Below, in pieces: positions 35,750 through 47,936 of a stretch of DNA of 64,000 nucleotides. Position 1 is the first letter of the stretch, and each line of letters opens with the position of its first letter. The stretch spans positions 18,533,049 to 18,597,048 of the forward strand of contig OZ022246.1 of assembly GCA_963978895.1 (NCBI GenBank). Direction: 5' to 3'. Origin of the DNA: Erpobdella octoculata (Eukaryota; Annelida; Clitellata; Hirudinida; Erpobdellidae). Under the pieces are notes generated by a model. The model saw only the letters and a list, made by a program, of their open reading frames with translations, did not search any database and was not told the DNA's origin. The position numbers were made by a program, and so were the translations under genes.

Positions 35750-36810
35750 TTTATTTCAACGCGACTCAGTTCATCATTAAACCTTTTTGAAAGCAATGTT
35801 TGCCACAGTTCTTTTTTTATTCATTAGTTTTATTCTCGGGAATAAATAATAATTTGTTATCAACCATTCAAAGAGACTTTTATTTGTTTTTAACTTAACG
35901 GACCCATAATACATCTCCAGTCCTTCCAATATTTCATCAGCTCATATCATCCATTCATTAATAATATATCAATAAGATAAACTCTAAAGTTTATGGAGTC
36001 TAATTCTATATCTTTTTTCAAAAATAATTAGTTGTTATTATTTGGGTGGTCATGGAGTCGTATATAAAATTAAGGCAATATTACCTGCTGGTTATCACGG
36101 CGTATATACATGTAATATGATGTAATACTATCCAGAAGATAACAATAAGGGTTATTTTATCGATTTATGATTTTATTTGTTTATAAAATTTAATTTTCTG
36201 AGATGGTGCGTGTTTGGTTCCTCTCCTCTTTTTCTTTTTTCTTTTTTTGAAGATTTTCAATATTTAATTTTTGATATATTATCCTAGGTCATTAAGCTAT
36301 TTTTATTTCCATTGTACTGAATTCTGTTTTACCACCGATTGAATTATTTTATTGATGTTATCGCATCTCTAGTAGTGCGGCAGACACCCTTAGGGATTTT
36401 CCTCATATCAGTGCATAGTTATATCGGATTAATTGTCCCCAAAGATTACGGTGCGACAAATGACTTTGCATCCGACTTGGATGTTTCTGGTGGATACTTG
36501 ATAACTTCACGACACCTTCCTGTTTTCCTATATTTTGCGAAACCCTTTCAACCGCCGATATAAACAGATTTTCTTGCCTTTGATGATGTAGTTGAGTTTT
36601 CTTGACACTTGTTGGCGTTTGTTGAGATCAATCATTTAAAATGGCTGCTTTAAAACTCCCTGTGATGTGTTTATAATGATTTTTATTCGATGAGTTATAT
36701 GAGCACCTAGAATATTTAGCATCAGTGTAAACATCCCGCCAAATTATGCATTGTATTTGTTGGTTCATCAAAAAACTCGTTTGGATCATCATTGAAATTT
36801 TTATATTTAA
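35750..36810. other. no gene seen
   Basis: AT-rich non-coding; a frame at 36339-36563 has no identifiable domain. Confidence 0.55.
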
Positions 36811-36812
36811 TA

Positions 36813-37140
36813 CTAGTGGGGTACCCGGCGCTGCCAGGCGTTTTTAACGTTTTTTTATCGTTTTCCTCTCGTTCCCGTTTCCTTCCCCGCTTGCTCTTTC
36901 GCTCCCGGTCGCTTTTCCACTCGCATTCCCACCGATTCTCCAGTTTTCGTTCACACTCGCTCTCCTGTTTCCGCCCGCTCTTCCGCTCATTTTGTGACCA
37001 ATCTCAATTTTTTTCACAAACACCTTTCTCTATTGACTCTCAAGGTTGTATGAAAATTTTATTACGATCGGATAAGTGGTGTAGCAATGCATAAAGGACA
37101 TACAGACAGACAGACATAAAGTCATTTATATATAAATAGA
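36813..37140 (-). mobile_element. short Helitron, complete (family copy 3)
   Basis: On the minus strand it starts A|TCTATTTATATATAAATG, passes GTCTGTCTGTCTGTATG, TTTATGCATTGCTACACC and TTGAGAGTCAA, then GAGCGGGA-type units. It ends with a GC-rich hairpin (CCTGGCAGCGCCGGG) and CTAG|T. The 5' TC, the 3' hairpin just before CTRR and insertion between A and T are Helitron hallmarks. It has no Rep/helicase, so is non-autonomous. The Arg/Ser-rich frame across it is an artefact of the GC units. Confidence 0.8.
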
Positions 37141-37299
37141 TTAACGGAGTCATAATTTGAAAGAAATGTACGAAACTTATTTTTATACGTTCTGAATCAT
37201 ATTTTCTCTGCCATAACAAATCCTTCAAATAGCATATTAATGCACCACCATTGGAGCACGCAAAATGCATTTCATTCTGGATGTTTTCTCGGTAAAAAA

Positions 37300-37930
37300 T
37301 GTCATTAATTTCAAAGTGTCATTGATTCTAAAGTGCCAATGATTCTAGTTTTATGAAATTAATTATTAAAAAGTTTATTTTTAGTCTTTTTGCTAGTTTT
37401 TAATTAATTATTAAAAAGTTTATTTGTAGTCTTTTGCCAGAGTTATAGAGTTTTTGGTCTCGATAGTTTCCGCCTTGCTCGCTTGTTGGTTGATATCGCC
37501 ATATTGTCATTTCGTTGTGTTCGAACTACTATCATTTAATGAATAAATATTCTTCGTTTTTTCTACATATTAACCTAGACTTTCATCGCTTTATTTAAAT
37601 AGAGTCATATCGAAACTCGCGAACAGTGTCATTAAATTTAAAGTTTTAATGATTTTAAAGTGTCATTGATTTTAATGTGTTATTGATTTTAAAGTGTCAT
37701 TGATTCTAAAGTGTCATTGATTTTAATGTGTCATTGATTTAAAGTTTCATTGATTCTAAAGTGTCATTGATTCTAAAGTATCATTTATTCTAAAGTATCA
37801 TTGATTCTAAAGTGTCATTGATTTTAAAGTGTCATTGATTCTAAAGTATCATTTATTCTAAAGTATCATTGATTCTAAAGTGTCATTGATTTTAAAGTGT
37901 CATTGATTCGAAAGTGTCGTTGATTCTAAA
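37300..37930. repeat. 17-bp minisatellite (mainly 37623-37930)
   Basis: AAAGTGTCATTGATTCT repeated about 18 times with small variation; two isolated units at 37310-37350. A separate ~70-bp duplication (AATTAATTATTAAAAAG, TTTATTTTTAGTCTTTT) is at 37358-37440. Confidence 0.92.
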
Positions 37931-39600
37931 CAACCCATAAACGTTCAAACAGCTATTACAGTGCTCATCCTTCACGCAGACATCACATATCCAGACAATT
38001 TATATCATCTTCTTATAGAAATCACATTTCTTTCCATAAAGCTGTTGAAAGTTTTATGTTTTACGAGGCCGATCTTTTCTAACTGCTTCGTACTCTGACG
38101 ACATTGTTTACGCGATCAATTGTTTTCATCTCCTCGGTGTAAGATGAATATTACAGATACATCATCAACCCAGATAGACATATAACTTGTACCACAATAG
38201 ATGATTTCCAGATGACTTATACACGATCATAAGTATCCAGTTTATTAGTAGTTGTCCTGAAAAGAATAAATAGACGTATTTTAAATGTTGTTATTTTAGA
38301 AACTGCGATGAACTTCACTTTTTCAGCGAGTTCCCGCGAAAACTGTATGTAATAAGATTTTTAATAGTTTTTTTTGGATCTCATGTCCTTAAACTGCCGC
38401 AAGTCATGCTGAACTTGTAATCTCGGCCATAATTTTATTACTTTCGACAGCTGAACTATTATTGGAAGCAAATAAAAAAATAAAATAAAACAGCATGCCT
38501 CAGAAGTCAGAATGTGTTACCATATCTTCACTCAAGTTTGAGTGTAATTACTGCGAATAAAGTATACATCACATTATTATCATCACCCGTCTGAGAGAAT
38601 CTTTATGGGGAGTTTTTATACCAATGCTTTTGTGAGATTCTAAATCATTTTTTATGTACTGTTTTGATTGCTTCTGAAGTTAAATTAATGCTTATAAAAG
38701 GAATGCAATGTTTTAAATGTTTTTTAAATTAAAAATGCAATGTCTTGGGTGCAAAAAGAAAGGTAAGAGAATGGTGAAGAAAGAGAGAGAAAAAAAACTA
38801 CAATATACGCAAATAAATATTATCAGGAATAAATAGATTTTAAAAATTAAATTCATAACTTGCCAGTCGCGAAAGGTTTATCTAACCGACACAAGAGGAG
38901 TGTGAGAGATGGCTATGTGATGCCTGCCATTGATCTTTGCATCGTGCCGTGGGTTCGTTTATAAAAATTTGAACCTGGATTCGTCTTTGAAACTTCGGTG
39001 CAAGTTATTTGCCATTCTCTTTTTCTTGGAGGAGTGAAGTTGAGGTGCTGCTGTCTATCATTGTTTTCATTCATAACATTTCGTTATTGTTTTTATGTAT
39101 TGTGAGTTTATAAGTTCTAGCGATTTTCACGTAAAGAAACATTCAAACGACGTCAACCACAAAGGGAAGAAAGTATGGAGGGGTTTTTTATGAAGAAAGG
39201 AGGGTAAGAGGTGTACAGAGGCGCAGCTAGGAGACAGGAGAAGCACGTCACCCGGGCGCTATTTGGAAGTTCTTTGAAGGGGCGCCAAATATTTGTTAGA
39301 CCTTGTCCCCGTGCGATAAAAACCCTAGCCACGCCACGCCATGAAGATAGGTGGTGACAAGATTAAAGAGTTTGGTATTGAATAACAATCATATGCACAT
39401 GTTTTAAATTCTACACTATCTTGGTTTTTTAAACATATTTTGTATGTTGATAATTATTTCGTCGTAGATCTTTTCATATTTTTTAATTTTCAAATAAATT
39501 TGTAATTTTATGCATGTGTTCAGTTAGATTATTTAATCATACAAGCGATCCAACGATCAAAGACGGATTCTTCACAATGCCGCCAAAGGTAGATGGGAAG
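37931..39600. other. no gene seen
   Basis: AT-rich. A small repeat at 39215-39345 (GAGGCGCAGCTAGG to CCTAGCCACGCC, with AGACCTTGTCC) is related to the element at 44090. Confidence 0.5.
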
Positions 39601-40330
39601 CCCCTCTTTAAAACATACCAAAGTAGATGCTCCTCTTTAAAACATACCAAAGTAGATGCTCCTCTTTAAAACATACCAAAGTAGATGCTCCTCTTTAAAA
39701 CATACCAAAGTAGATGCTTTTTTTAAAACATACAAAAGTAGATGCCCCTCTTTAAAACATACGAAGAAATTATTAATCACACAGTCCACGAATCTGTTAT
39801 CTTGTTTCTTGGAAAGTGTTTGATGAGGCGGCGCGACGTAAGGATTAGCGCGATGATGATGAGCAAGACTGAAGTTGTTCAATATCACAAATTTCTGAAC
39901 TTCGATCCAGAGTTCAAGCAGAAACAATCAACTTCACTCGTTGTTTGATTTAAGAAAATTAGATAAATTTATTTTTGAAAGATGGCAAACTGCCAAATAC
40001 TAAATGAGGTCGCAGCAAGCGCGCTTCAGCAAATAACAGCTCAAGTGGAACCACTTGCTCGAATGGCATGTGGTGTCAGTTATCGAAACGAAGTCATGCA
40101 TGAAATTGATTTGTAGTCTCGCGAGTAATCCAACTTTGTACGTATAACGCCGACATCATAAGTCTCACTGACACGAAGGTGTAAGCGCCTAATTTCTCCA
40201 CATAAAGTAATCTGATAGTGCATGAAAACCTGATTGGAATGCTGAATAAAGATGGCCCTCGGGGCAGGCGCACTCGTGACTAGAACAATTTACTAAGATA
40301 TAGCTTCCTGTTCGTTTTATCATTAGACTC
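39571..40330 (+). pseudogene. possible degenerate LINE ORF1/endonuclease remnant, with minisatellite
   Basis: From an ATG near 39578 the frame reads PPKVDGKPLFKTY. A 29-30-bp unit from this very sequence has then been tandemly amplified about five times (39605-39760), after which it continues YEEIINHTVHESVILFLGK. Further on are MANCQILNEVAASALQQITA and, in another frame, NADIISLTDTKV, which resembles a LINE endonuclease ADIIxLTETK block. Stops and frame changes are frequent. Confidence 0.35.
39605..39760. repeat. 29-30-bp minisatellite, about 5 copies
   Basis: CTCCTCTTTAAAACATACCA then AAGTAGATG; internal copies near-identical. Confidence 0.93.
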
Positions 40331-41740
40331 TTAAGCTGTTGTTTTTATACGATACAAAAAAAATGTTCGTCAAGATTCACAATTTCAAACATACAAAATG
40401 AAGTCAGACCTATGCAGATAGCCTCTAAACAATTTAGAGTCTTGTCCCCGAAGGTGGATTGAAGAAATCAGCAGAGGAGTCAGACTCACGTGATCTACAA
40501 TCTATTTTTATCTCCATTGTTCTTTCCACTTTCACTATTGAATTGCCTAAAAATGCCGTTCTATTGATGCAATAGAAGGTTTTCAAATACTTAGACAAAT
40601 AATTCTAATTGTTCTTTTCATCGGCAAGTAAATTCATTTAACTAATTCTATAAACTACCGCATAATGCGAACTAAATACTTTCGGTAGCGCTATATTTAG
40701 ACAAATAGATGTCCTGAAACTAAACAAATAAAACTCATTTCAAGTTTCTTGAAAAAATTACTCTTGTGAATTTTTTTAATTTTTAATATTCAAATAATTG
40801 TTTTTTCAATTTAATCTAGTTAATATGATGATTGTCTGTCGCGTATATTTTCTGATTCTATGTTTCGAGGCATACGTGCCTTATGCATTGCAAGCCATCT
40901 TAAAAGATAGGCTCATCCAATATACTATTCTATATAAATGTTACAGACCGATAAGACGATGAAAACAATAAATGCGAAATGAATTGATCTTTCGCAAAGG
41001 CAAAGAGCATTCCCTTTGTATTCCAGCATTTCATGAGAGCAATTTTACACTCGATTTGTAATATTCAGCACTCTTACTAATTATAATTATCAGCTGTTTC
41101 TTTCCCCCTCTCTTTCTTTCTTACTTTTTATGTATCTCTCTTTCCTTGCTCCTTCAGTCTACCCGTCTATTCTATTCACTTCATCTTCTTCCCTTTCATA
41201 CAACTCCCTTGCCCCATTGCCAGGTCTAAAGAGGCGCATTCACGTGTAAGCGATGGGTCTGTTGATTGAGTTACGACCTTTAAATTTTTTCTGTCATGTT
41301 TTTTAATTATACAATGTAAACAATCACTTACAAATAATATATGATTAAGAAGTCTGCACAGACAATTTAATACGATGTCTTGAAAGTTTATTGGTTTTAA
41401 AAATGTCTTAAAAACTCTAAAAGTCACAACAAAGTAGCAAACTAAATATTTTATTCTACGAAAACCCATGCAAAAACATTATTAATCAAAACAGACAAAA
41501 ATTATCTAGATGTCTGACATTTTATTATGTACTTGCATGCATGTTTTTTCATATGCGAGAAATTCTTTGATCACACGTGACTTGTGGGAGTGTGAAAATA
41601 TCTGCTCATCTTAAAACTTACAGTTTGACATTTTGAATCGTTTGACGTGCATGATATGGTACATTTTGTTATGTATGTCCATGAATCTTGGTTTTAAACT
41701 ATCATACTATACGTACGCTTTTTAAATATACGCAAATTTT
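40331..41740. other. upstream flank of the FGF gene, no element recognised
   Basis: AT-rich sequence without a supported exon. If the FGF exon at 41747 is internal, a leader or signal-peptide exon could lie here or further upstream. I could not identify a promoter. Confidence 0.45.
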
Positions 41741-41746
41741 TCAGAT

Positions 41747-42281
41747 ATGACTACCCTGCTGGCCCTCAACTCCACTTCATCCTCGTTTTCTATTCCTTTA
41801 CCTAGTACACTGGTACAGCTCGCTATGACTGAAATCGGAAGGCGCCATTCTTTTAACCAGCACCTTCCTGATTTTGATGACTCTCAAATTCGTCAAAAAA
41901 CACACGATCACAGAAGTCATCGTTTGCGAAAACACTTCAAATCTAAGCGACACAGAAGACCTGCTTTATCAACCCGTGAAAACAGCAGCCAAGAGGACGA
42001 TTCATCGAGGGAAGTTGATAGAAGATTAAATCACGGTAGTTCTTTCAATCTTTTCAATTCAAAGAGCGACAAAGAATGGTGGGAAGAAAAAAGAAAGAAG
42101 CTGCTTGGGTCGTCTGACAGGATCAAGTCAGCCGAACAACACAAAAGAAAACGTAGTTTAAACGTGCTTTTGACAGGAAGTCCAAGAACTGCTCAGTTGT
42201 TCAGTGTCAGAAGTGGGCGTTTATTGGAGGTCCGTCCAGATGGTACCGTGTCCACTACAAACCAATCAAATTCGTCATATT
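41747..42281 (+). CDS. FGF-family growth factor, exon 1 (first visible coding exon)
   Basis: Encodes 178 residues plus one base. Residues 146-178 (PRTAQLFSVRSGRLLEVRPD and GTVSTTNQSNSSY) match the first strands of the FGF beta-trefoil (the LY-RSGxxLQVRPDGTVxGT pattern). Residues 1-140 are polar and basic, with a dibasic cluster (RKHFKSKRHRR) and KRKR at 133-136 just before the core, a furin-like site. The exon ends at GTAAGA after the first base of a codon, near the usual first intron of FGF genes. TTTTTCAG lies directly before the ATG, so this may be an internal exon and the N-terminus shown may be incomplete. No clear signal peptide is visible. Orthology within the family is not resolved. 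Confidence 0.85.
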
Positions 42282-42733
42282 GTAAGAATCTTTTTACTCT
42301 TTTTTTTTAAGACAATGACCCGTAGTGAATGCCACAACAATGCCACAATAACTAATCGTAACCTGTTAAATATGGCTAAGTAATAATTAAATAAAAACAC
42401 TTGCTATCAATTTATTTTAATTGATAGCGATTTTAGTTGTGTTGTAAATGCATTTCGGAACCCTTAAAATGACAACATTGAAATGTTTTTACTTCATAGA
42501 AGAAAATATAAACCAAAATGAAAACTAAATGCACTAAAAACTTAATGATGAAAACCAAAGTAGAAAACCAACATATACAAGAAGTAGGAAACCATCATAT
42601 ACAAGAAGTAGGAAACCAACATATAAAAAGTGGTAAGCCAAAGTGTAAACACAAAACATGGCAATAGAGCCACAGTGCAGGTCAACAGCTTTATGCCACT
42701 GGGCGGTCGCGAGCGTCCGTGCACAATCAGGCT

Positions 42734-42873
42734 TAGAGGTGGAAATGGGTTGTGTTGGGTTAGATTGAATTAAAATGTCAACTTTTTTTTCAATTTTATT
42801 GGTTTGGGTCCAGTCAGAAATTTAATATTTTTAAGTGGGCTGGGTTGCCAAAATGAGCCCATGTCCACCTCTG
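42734..42873. mobile_element. hAT-like miniature element, 140 bp
   Basis: Ends TAGAGGTGGAAATGGG and, inverted, CAGAGGTGGACATGGG. Flanks ATCAGGCT and ATTAGGCT form an 8-bp duplication with one mismatch. Confidence 0.8.
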
Positions 42874-43449
42874 ATTAGGCTAGATACTTCTGCTCGTCGT
42901 ATTGTTATGTTATTGTTATTATTAACAAGCCGGGCATCTAGTTGAAAAGAAGACTCTACAAGATGGCCGTTTGGCTTGTCATCTGAGTCCGCTAAGCTGC
43001 GTTGTAATGAGAAAGAGCAACTTTGTCAAGACTGGATCTTTTGTACTGAGGCAGGCGTGATCGTCTCCACAGATAAGTCCGCTGTGACAAAGATCCAAAG
43101 ACAAGACCCAGATTTTGGCTAATATTGTCAAAAAGTCTGTAGTTAGAAGGTAGCCACAAGATTTCTTCATTGAACACTACCAGATTTTGTTGTTTATTTA
43201 AGTCCTTGTCATTTTCTCAGCGTGTAGAAAAATTAGAACTTGATCACAGCTGCTAAAAACGTCAGTTGTTGGAGGGAAAATAGTAATTAGAGGGTCGACT
43301 GGTCTGTGGCCACGGGAAATAGAAACACCCTCACCGTCAACTTACTGAACAGAGAAATGAGCTCAGGCATTCATAGTACGGCATGGCTCGTTCACATACA
43401 AAGTAGTTTCTTTGACAAAACTGTGTGTGAATCATCAGCGCAGCCACCG

Positions 43450-43492
43450 CAGAGGTGGACATGGGTTGTGTTGCTAAAAATGCACCCATGTC
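43450..43492. mobile_element. relic of the same CAGAGGTGGACATGGG family
   Basis: CAGAGGTGGACATGGG at 43450, then 14 bp later the inverted CCCATGTCC; both terminal parts are collapsed onto each other, a heavily deleted copy. Confidence 0.6.
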
Positions 43493-44059
43493 CAGGATGT
43501 TCACCTTCGTGCCACCATCTCCGCCCAATATAGCAGCAGGGTACGGCCAAACTTGTCATCGTTAATATTGATGCTTAGTCGATGCTGAGAAATCATAAAA
43601 GCTTTTATAATTTTAAGCCTATTAGGATTAGGTTTTGTCACTAAATAATTTTTTGTGCGGTTTCAAGCCGTGGACTTTGACGTGTAGAATCCCATCTCAT
43701 GTGTACATCGACAGACGGGGAGAAAGTGTTGGCTGTGTGTCACACGTGACCTGACCCATCCCACCAATTAACATATTCAACTCAACCCACCGCAAGATGA
43801 AAATTCCCGACCCAACCCAACTTAATTCGATAATACTAATAACAACAAATGTTCTGAAAACGTGTCTATTAACCAATTAAGCTCGTGTTAAAACTGTACA
43901 ATACATTAGGAGTGGCACGCATTCTCATTTAATAAGTTTAATTAATTCAACCTTATCTGAAGAAAGGCTAGACCTTGTCAGTTATAGTGTGTCCTATAGA
44001 AAAAAGTCTCATTCAAACTGAGTTACTTCGGATAATACTGGAAATTTCTAGCCATGCTG

Positions 44060-44665
44060 GTGCTAGGTTAGTTGAGTTGGTAGAGTGTTCAGTGACGGAT
44101 TTAAAGCGGGTGCCGCCCTCCAAAAACTTTTTTATTTATATATACAATACATGGATATCTTGATATAGCTTTATGCGTCTTCTTTAATGCCATATAAAAT
44201 TTTTCGTATAAGCGGGAATGTCGCATAATGCATTTTCAAAACATAAAATTTGACAGAAGTTTTTTCAATCAGTAGTTCATACCTTTTGTGCTAAAATATT
44301 TGGCGCCCTGGACAAGGTCTAACAAATGCGCTACTAGAAATTCTCATCTGTAAATTGTTCCTGTAAAAAAATAGCTAAGGACCGGGGAGGGGGGAAATCG
44401 CAGGTACTTTTTTCAGGAATTTTCCAAATCATCATACACACTTTAATAGCTGATAACTGTATGGTAGTCATTGGTAATATTTTTAAAAATGTTGGCGCCC
44501 CTTCCAAAAAGCTTTTGGTGCTCTGAAAAAGTGTTGGTAAAGTGAAGAATTACAACGCATACTTCCTTTGTGCAAGTGCGAGGCGCCACCCCCTGTTCTC
44601 AGAATTCTGTATCCGCCCCTGGTGTTAGCCTTGACTGTGAAAGCTTCACGGTTCGACTGGCACTC
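44060..44665 (+). repeat. tRNA-derived SINE split by a miniature element
   Basis: Box A-like TAGTTGAGTTGG (44069-44080) and box B-like GGTTCGACTGG (44650-44660) are separated by the insertion at 44090-44621. Without it the spacing is that of a tRNA promoter. Confidence 0.6.
44090..44621. mobile_element. miniature inverted-repeat element, 532 bp
   Basis: Ends CAGTGACGGATTTA and, inverted, CAGGGGCGGATACAG. GTGTT flanks both sides (44085-44089 and 44622-44626). End sequence is like the 29015 element, but the duplication seen is only 5 bp, so the superfamily is uncertain. Confidence 0.65.
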
Positions 44666-45079
44666 ATTTTATTGAGAAATTTAACAGATAAAATTGTTTT
44701 TCCAAGGGGCATATATAACATAATGGCCCAGCATGACTTTGTAAGACGTTTTGTGAGAGACGCATTTGTGTCTATGGTAAATAAATGAATTATAATAATA
44801 AACTATATAAATTACTTAAATTAATTCAAAAAATTAAAGATTAATAATATTTTAATTCATCCTTTTTCTTATTGAAAAAATATTATTTGCTCTTTCATAT
44901 GATTTTGTAACGCAGCATAACTCTGTAAAACGGTTTGTGCGAGACGATTTGGTATACCTATATGTTAAATTCATTTAATAAGAAATTGTATAAATAAATT
45001 ACATCAATAAACTAGAATTACCCGACGCGGCTTCCCTTCGTAAAAATTTGAGAATTCGAACAATGCATGATAGATCCCA

Positions 45080-45230
45080 TCACTTGTTGATTTGTGGGTC
45101 CAATCTGGCTTTTCGGCTTTTCGGCCCAGCCCAGCCCATTTCATAGGCTCACAATTCTTAATCCGGTCCGGACTTTCATAGACACAAAATTCAAGGCTAG
45201 GCCCGTTTTTACAAACACATAGCCTCAAAA
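45080..45230. repeat. GC-rich GGCCCAGCCCAGCCC repeat
   Basis: Related to 22505-22680 by GCCCATTT and AGGC motifs in the same order. Confidence 0.5.
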
Positions 45231-47656
45231 GAGTGAATGGCTCCAATGCATCAACGTTATGGGTTGTGTTTGGTTGTTTTTTGTGTGGTCACGTCTACGA
45301 TAGTGGACTTACGGATAATTCCGCTTCATATTTATATAAAATTCAGACGATCATAAAAATATATATTTTACCTCCTTGAGTAAAAATGGTTAATATGCGA
45401 GTCTGAAGTTTTTGATGAATTAGATAGTATTATTTCATACTCCTCCGGAATAAAATCCTTATTTCTCGTAGTCATTCACGGCCATTGAAAGCTCATAGGG
45501 CCGAACTTGAAAGAGCAAACAACCGTTCAAGATTTTGCAACCAAGCCGAATACATTCAGAAATGAAATTAGGCGTTATCAAAACTAACTATAAGGTATCA
45601 ATGCAATTGTTTATTTATTAGTTACAACACTTGAACTTGAAGTTTTAAATTCACAATGATAAAACACAAATAATTTGCAATGCTTTTAGCTACTGCAACT
45701 TCAAAAGTTATGTCTTTGTAGAGTTGTAGTATGACCAATTATCACTGACAACCATAATCCACACTGCGCACAAACGACAAACTCTTTGCAAACCTGTTGA
45801 ACGCAGAATTCCTTGACAAATTGAAATGTAATTGAAGTCTAATGACTTTTTTTAGAATTTAATAATCAGTTTATTATCATACATGCACGCTACTCAGTTT
45901 GGCATTGTGTGCAGTATGCAATGCACGTGAGATGCTATCAAGCACATTGATTAAATAATTATTTATAAAACTAAATTATTATATATGCAGTAAGTCAATC
46001 AACAAGCCTCATCCCCAACTTCAACACAACGGAAGCGTGTCCAGCATTCACTTTTGGTCCATGATGCAGCTACTGAGAAAGCCTGTTATCAATTTCTCCA
46101 AATCCTTCTTAGTCCATTTACGAGCTAATTTACTCTTGTTCATGTCCGTACAATAAAGTCAGAATAAGAATATTTGTAATTTATCCGTTTATTATAAGCT
46201 CAATTGAAACTATGCAAAAATTCCTAATAACGCAAAAATTCCAAAAAAGCCAAAACATTTTGGAAAAAATGGAAGAATTCAAAAATATTTCAAAAATATG
46301 GAAAAATTCCAAAAATTATTAAAATTTTTTAAATGAAAACTCAAAAGTATTTTACGCACAACCATTTTAAAATATGGCAATGTCGATCGGATGACGCAAA
46401 TTTTCCTTTACTTTCATCCTACACGCAGGCCCGTTGGGTGGAAAAGAGAGCATGCACCTTTTTAAGGAAAAAACATTACTTGGCAGCCTTTGAAATTATA
46501 TTATAAAAACAGTTATTACACTCTTTATTTTCACATTTTCTTAAACTGCTTTCTTGTCTTTGTGTCTGCTTGTTCGGATCAAATGGGAAGAAATTTTTTC
46601 ATTATCTTCGAGATTTACAAATCGAGTTGACCTTTGACATGAAACAAAATGTTTTTTTAATCCATCCTCTATGTTTGAATGAAACCAGATATCCTTGCTG
46701 CAATCCTATTTCTTTCTTTTCATTTTTTCCATCTTCTCCTTTTAGTCTTTTGCACCTTCTTACTCTGAAGTTTGTTCATTTTTTCGTTGTCATTTTTTTT
46801 ATTGCGTTGAAATTTGGACTTGTACACAACTATTAATAAATAAAATCGGTAGTGATAGGCCACGTTTTGAAAGGAATGAGAAAAATTAGAAATTCGCTAT
46901 CAATAGTTGGATATCAGGCGACAAAAAATATCGGGGTTCAATGTGATTGGTTTCAACTCGATCTAGACCCTTTTTCAAATCAACTTGGCCGTTTTATTGA
47001 GCAGTCGATGAGCTTTCACGTTTACTATTCTTGTGACAGTTATATTTGTAACATCCTCCTCCAAAATGAGTCATTATGAATGAAATTCATTGTGTTGTGT
47101 TGTTCAATGAAAAAATTGTAAGTCTTCAAACTTTTTTCAAAGGTTCTAAACAAACGTGTAACTTGAAAAAAGCTTTACTTAAATAATTTAGTGTTGTAAA
47201 AATGCCTAAAAAATCAACAAAAATAAACAAAAAATTGAAATGCCAAACAAATTTCTAAAAAATTCAAAAAAAATCCAAAAAAGTTCATAAAACTAAAAAA
47301 AATCCAAATTACGCAAAAATTTCGTAATATGCAAAAATTTCAAAATACGCAAAAAATCCAAAAAATCCTGATGAATATTTTGGAATTTTTGCTTTGTGCA
47401 CCCATCTGGAGAGTGGTCAACCCCTCGTATATAGATAGATAACGCCCTACTCTTATTTTGCAAACAAAAGGTTTAGTTCAAACAAATTTCAATATGTTCA
47501 GTTTATTCTTATTTTTAACATTTTAGTACATTTGTATACGAGCGTGGTTTGAAAAAATAAGTTTTTTAGTTTTATATTATTAAAATATTGTTCTAATGTG
47601 TGTGTGGTTGTCAATGTTAAGTTACAACAAACAGTAATATATTTGTTTTTTTACAG

Positions 47657-47802
47657 CCATGTTTACAGTATTCTACATGTGCAGCTTCCTAGCTCTGGCC
47701 GCAACCGACAAATGTTCCAGATTCTCTGAGTTTCTTTACTTCAATGAAAGCCAGAGATATCTTTGCATGAACAGAACTAAAAACATCTACACAGACTATT
47801 CG
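47657..47802 (+). CDS. FGF-family growth factor, exon 2
   Basis: Begins after TTTTTTACAG with two bases that complete the split codon from exon 1, then stays in frame to TCG before GTAGGT, ending between codons. A second in-phase acceptor exists 12 bases later (ACAG ending at 47668). It encodes FSEFLYFNESQRYLCMNRTK, where YLCMN is the FGF signature YLxMN of strands 6-7, followed by NIYTDYS, corresponding to GxLYxS. The exon is 146 bases, longer than the ~104 of vertebrate FGFs. The extra ~8-12 residues lie before YLCMN (SMFTVFYMCSFLALAATDKC). The Met at 47659 is internal, not a start. Confidence 0.88.
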
Positions 47803-47936
47803 GTAGGTTTAATTTTTTTTCTAATAAGTTCTACAAAATGCTTTTATTACTCTAAAAAATGACAATGCTGTTTTTATAAGTAAATATTTAATAGATCATC
47901 ATGACTTTCAAAAACACATTTTTATCTATTTCACAG

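Larger units (their letters stand above)
42282..47656 (+). other. FGF intron 1, with several inserted repeats
   Basis: GT at 42282 and TTTTTTACAG ending at 47656. Inside are the miniature elements at 42734-42873, 43450 and 44090-44621, a tRNA-like SINE piece, GC-rich repeats and A-rich ACGCAAAAATTCCAAAA-type degenerate repeats (46205-46345, 47190-47400). No other FGF exon was recognised. Confidence 0.7.

Noticed and set aside
36792..37094. Arg/Ser/Phe-rich protein
   Set aside because: It lies over the GAGCGGGA-type repeat of a Helitron and starts in its 3' terminus.
41176..41469. Minus-strand 97-residue ORF upstream of the FGF gene
   Set aside because: No domain, no splice context, composition of AT-rich non-coding DNA.
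43306..43533. 75-residue ORF in FGF intron 1
   Set aside because: It runs over a hAT-family relic and has no FGF or other similarity.
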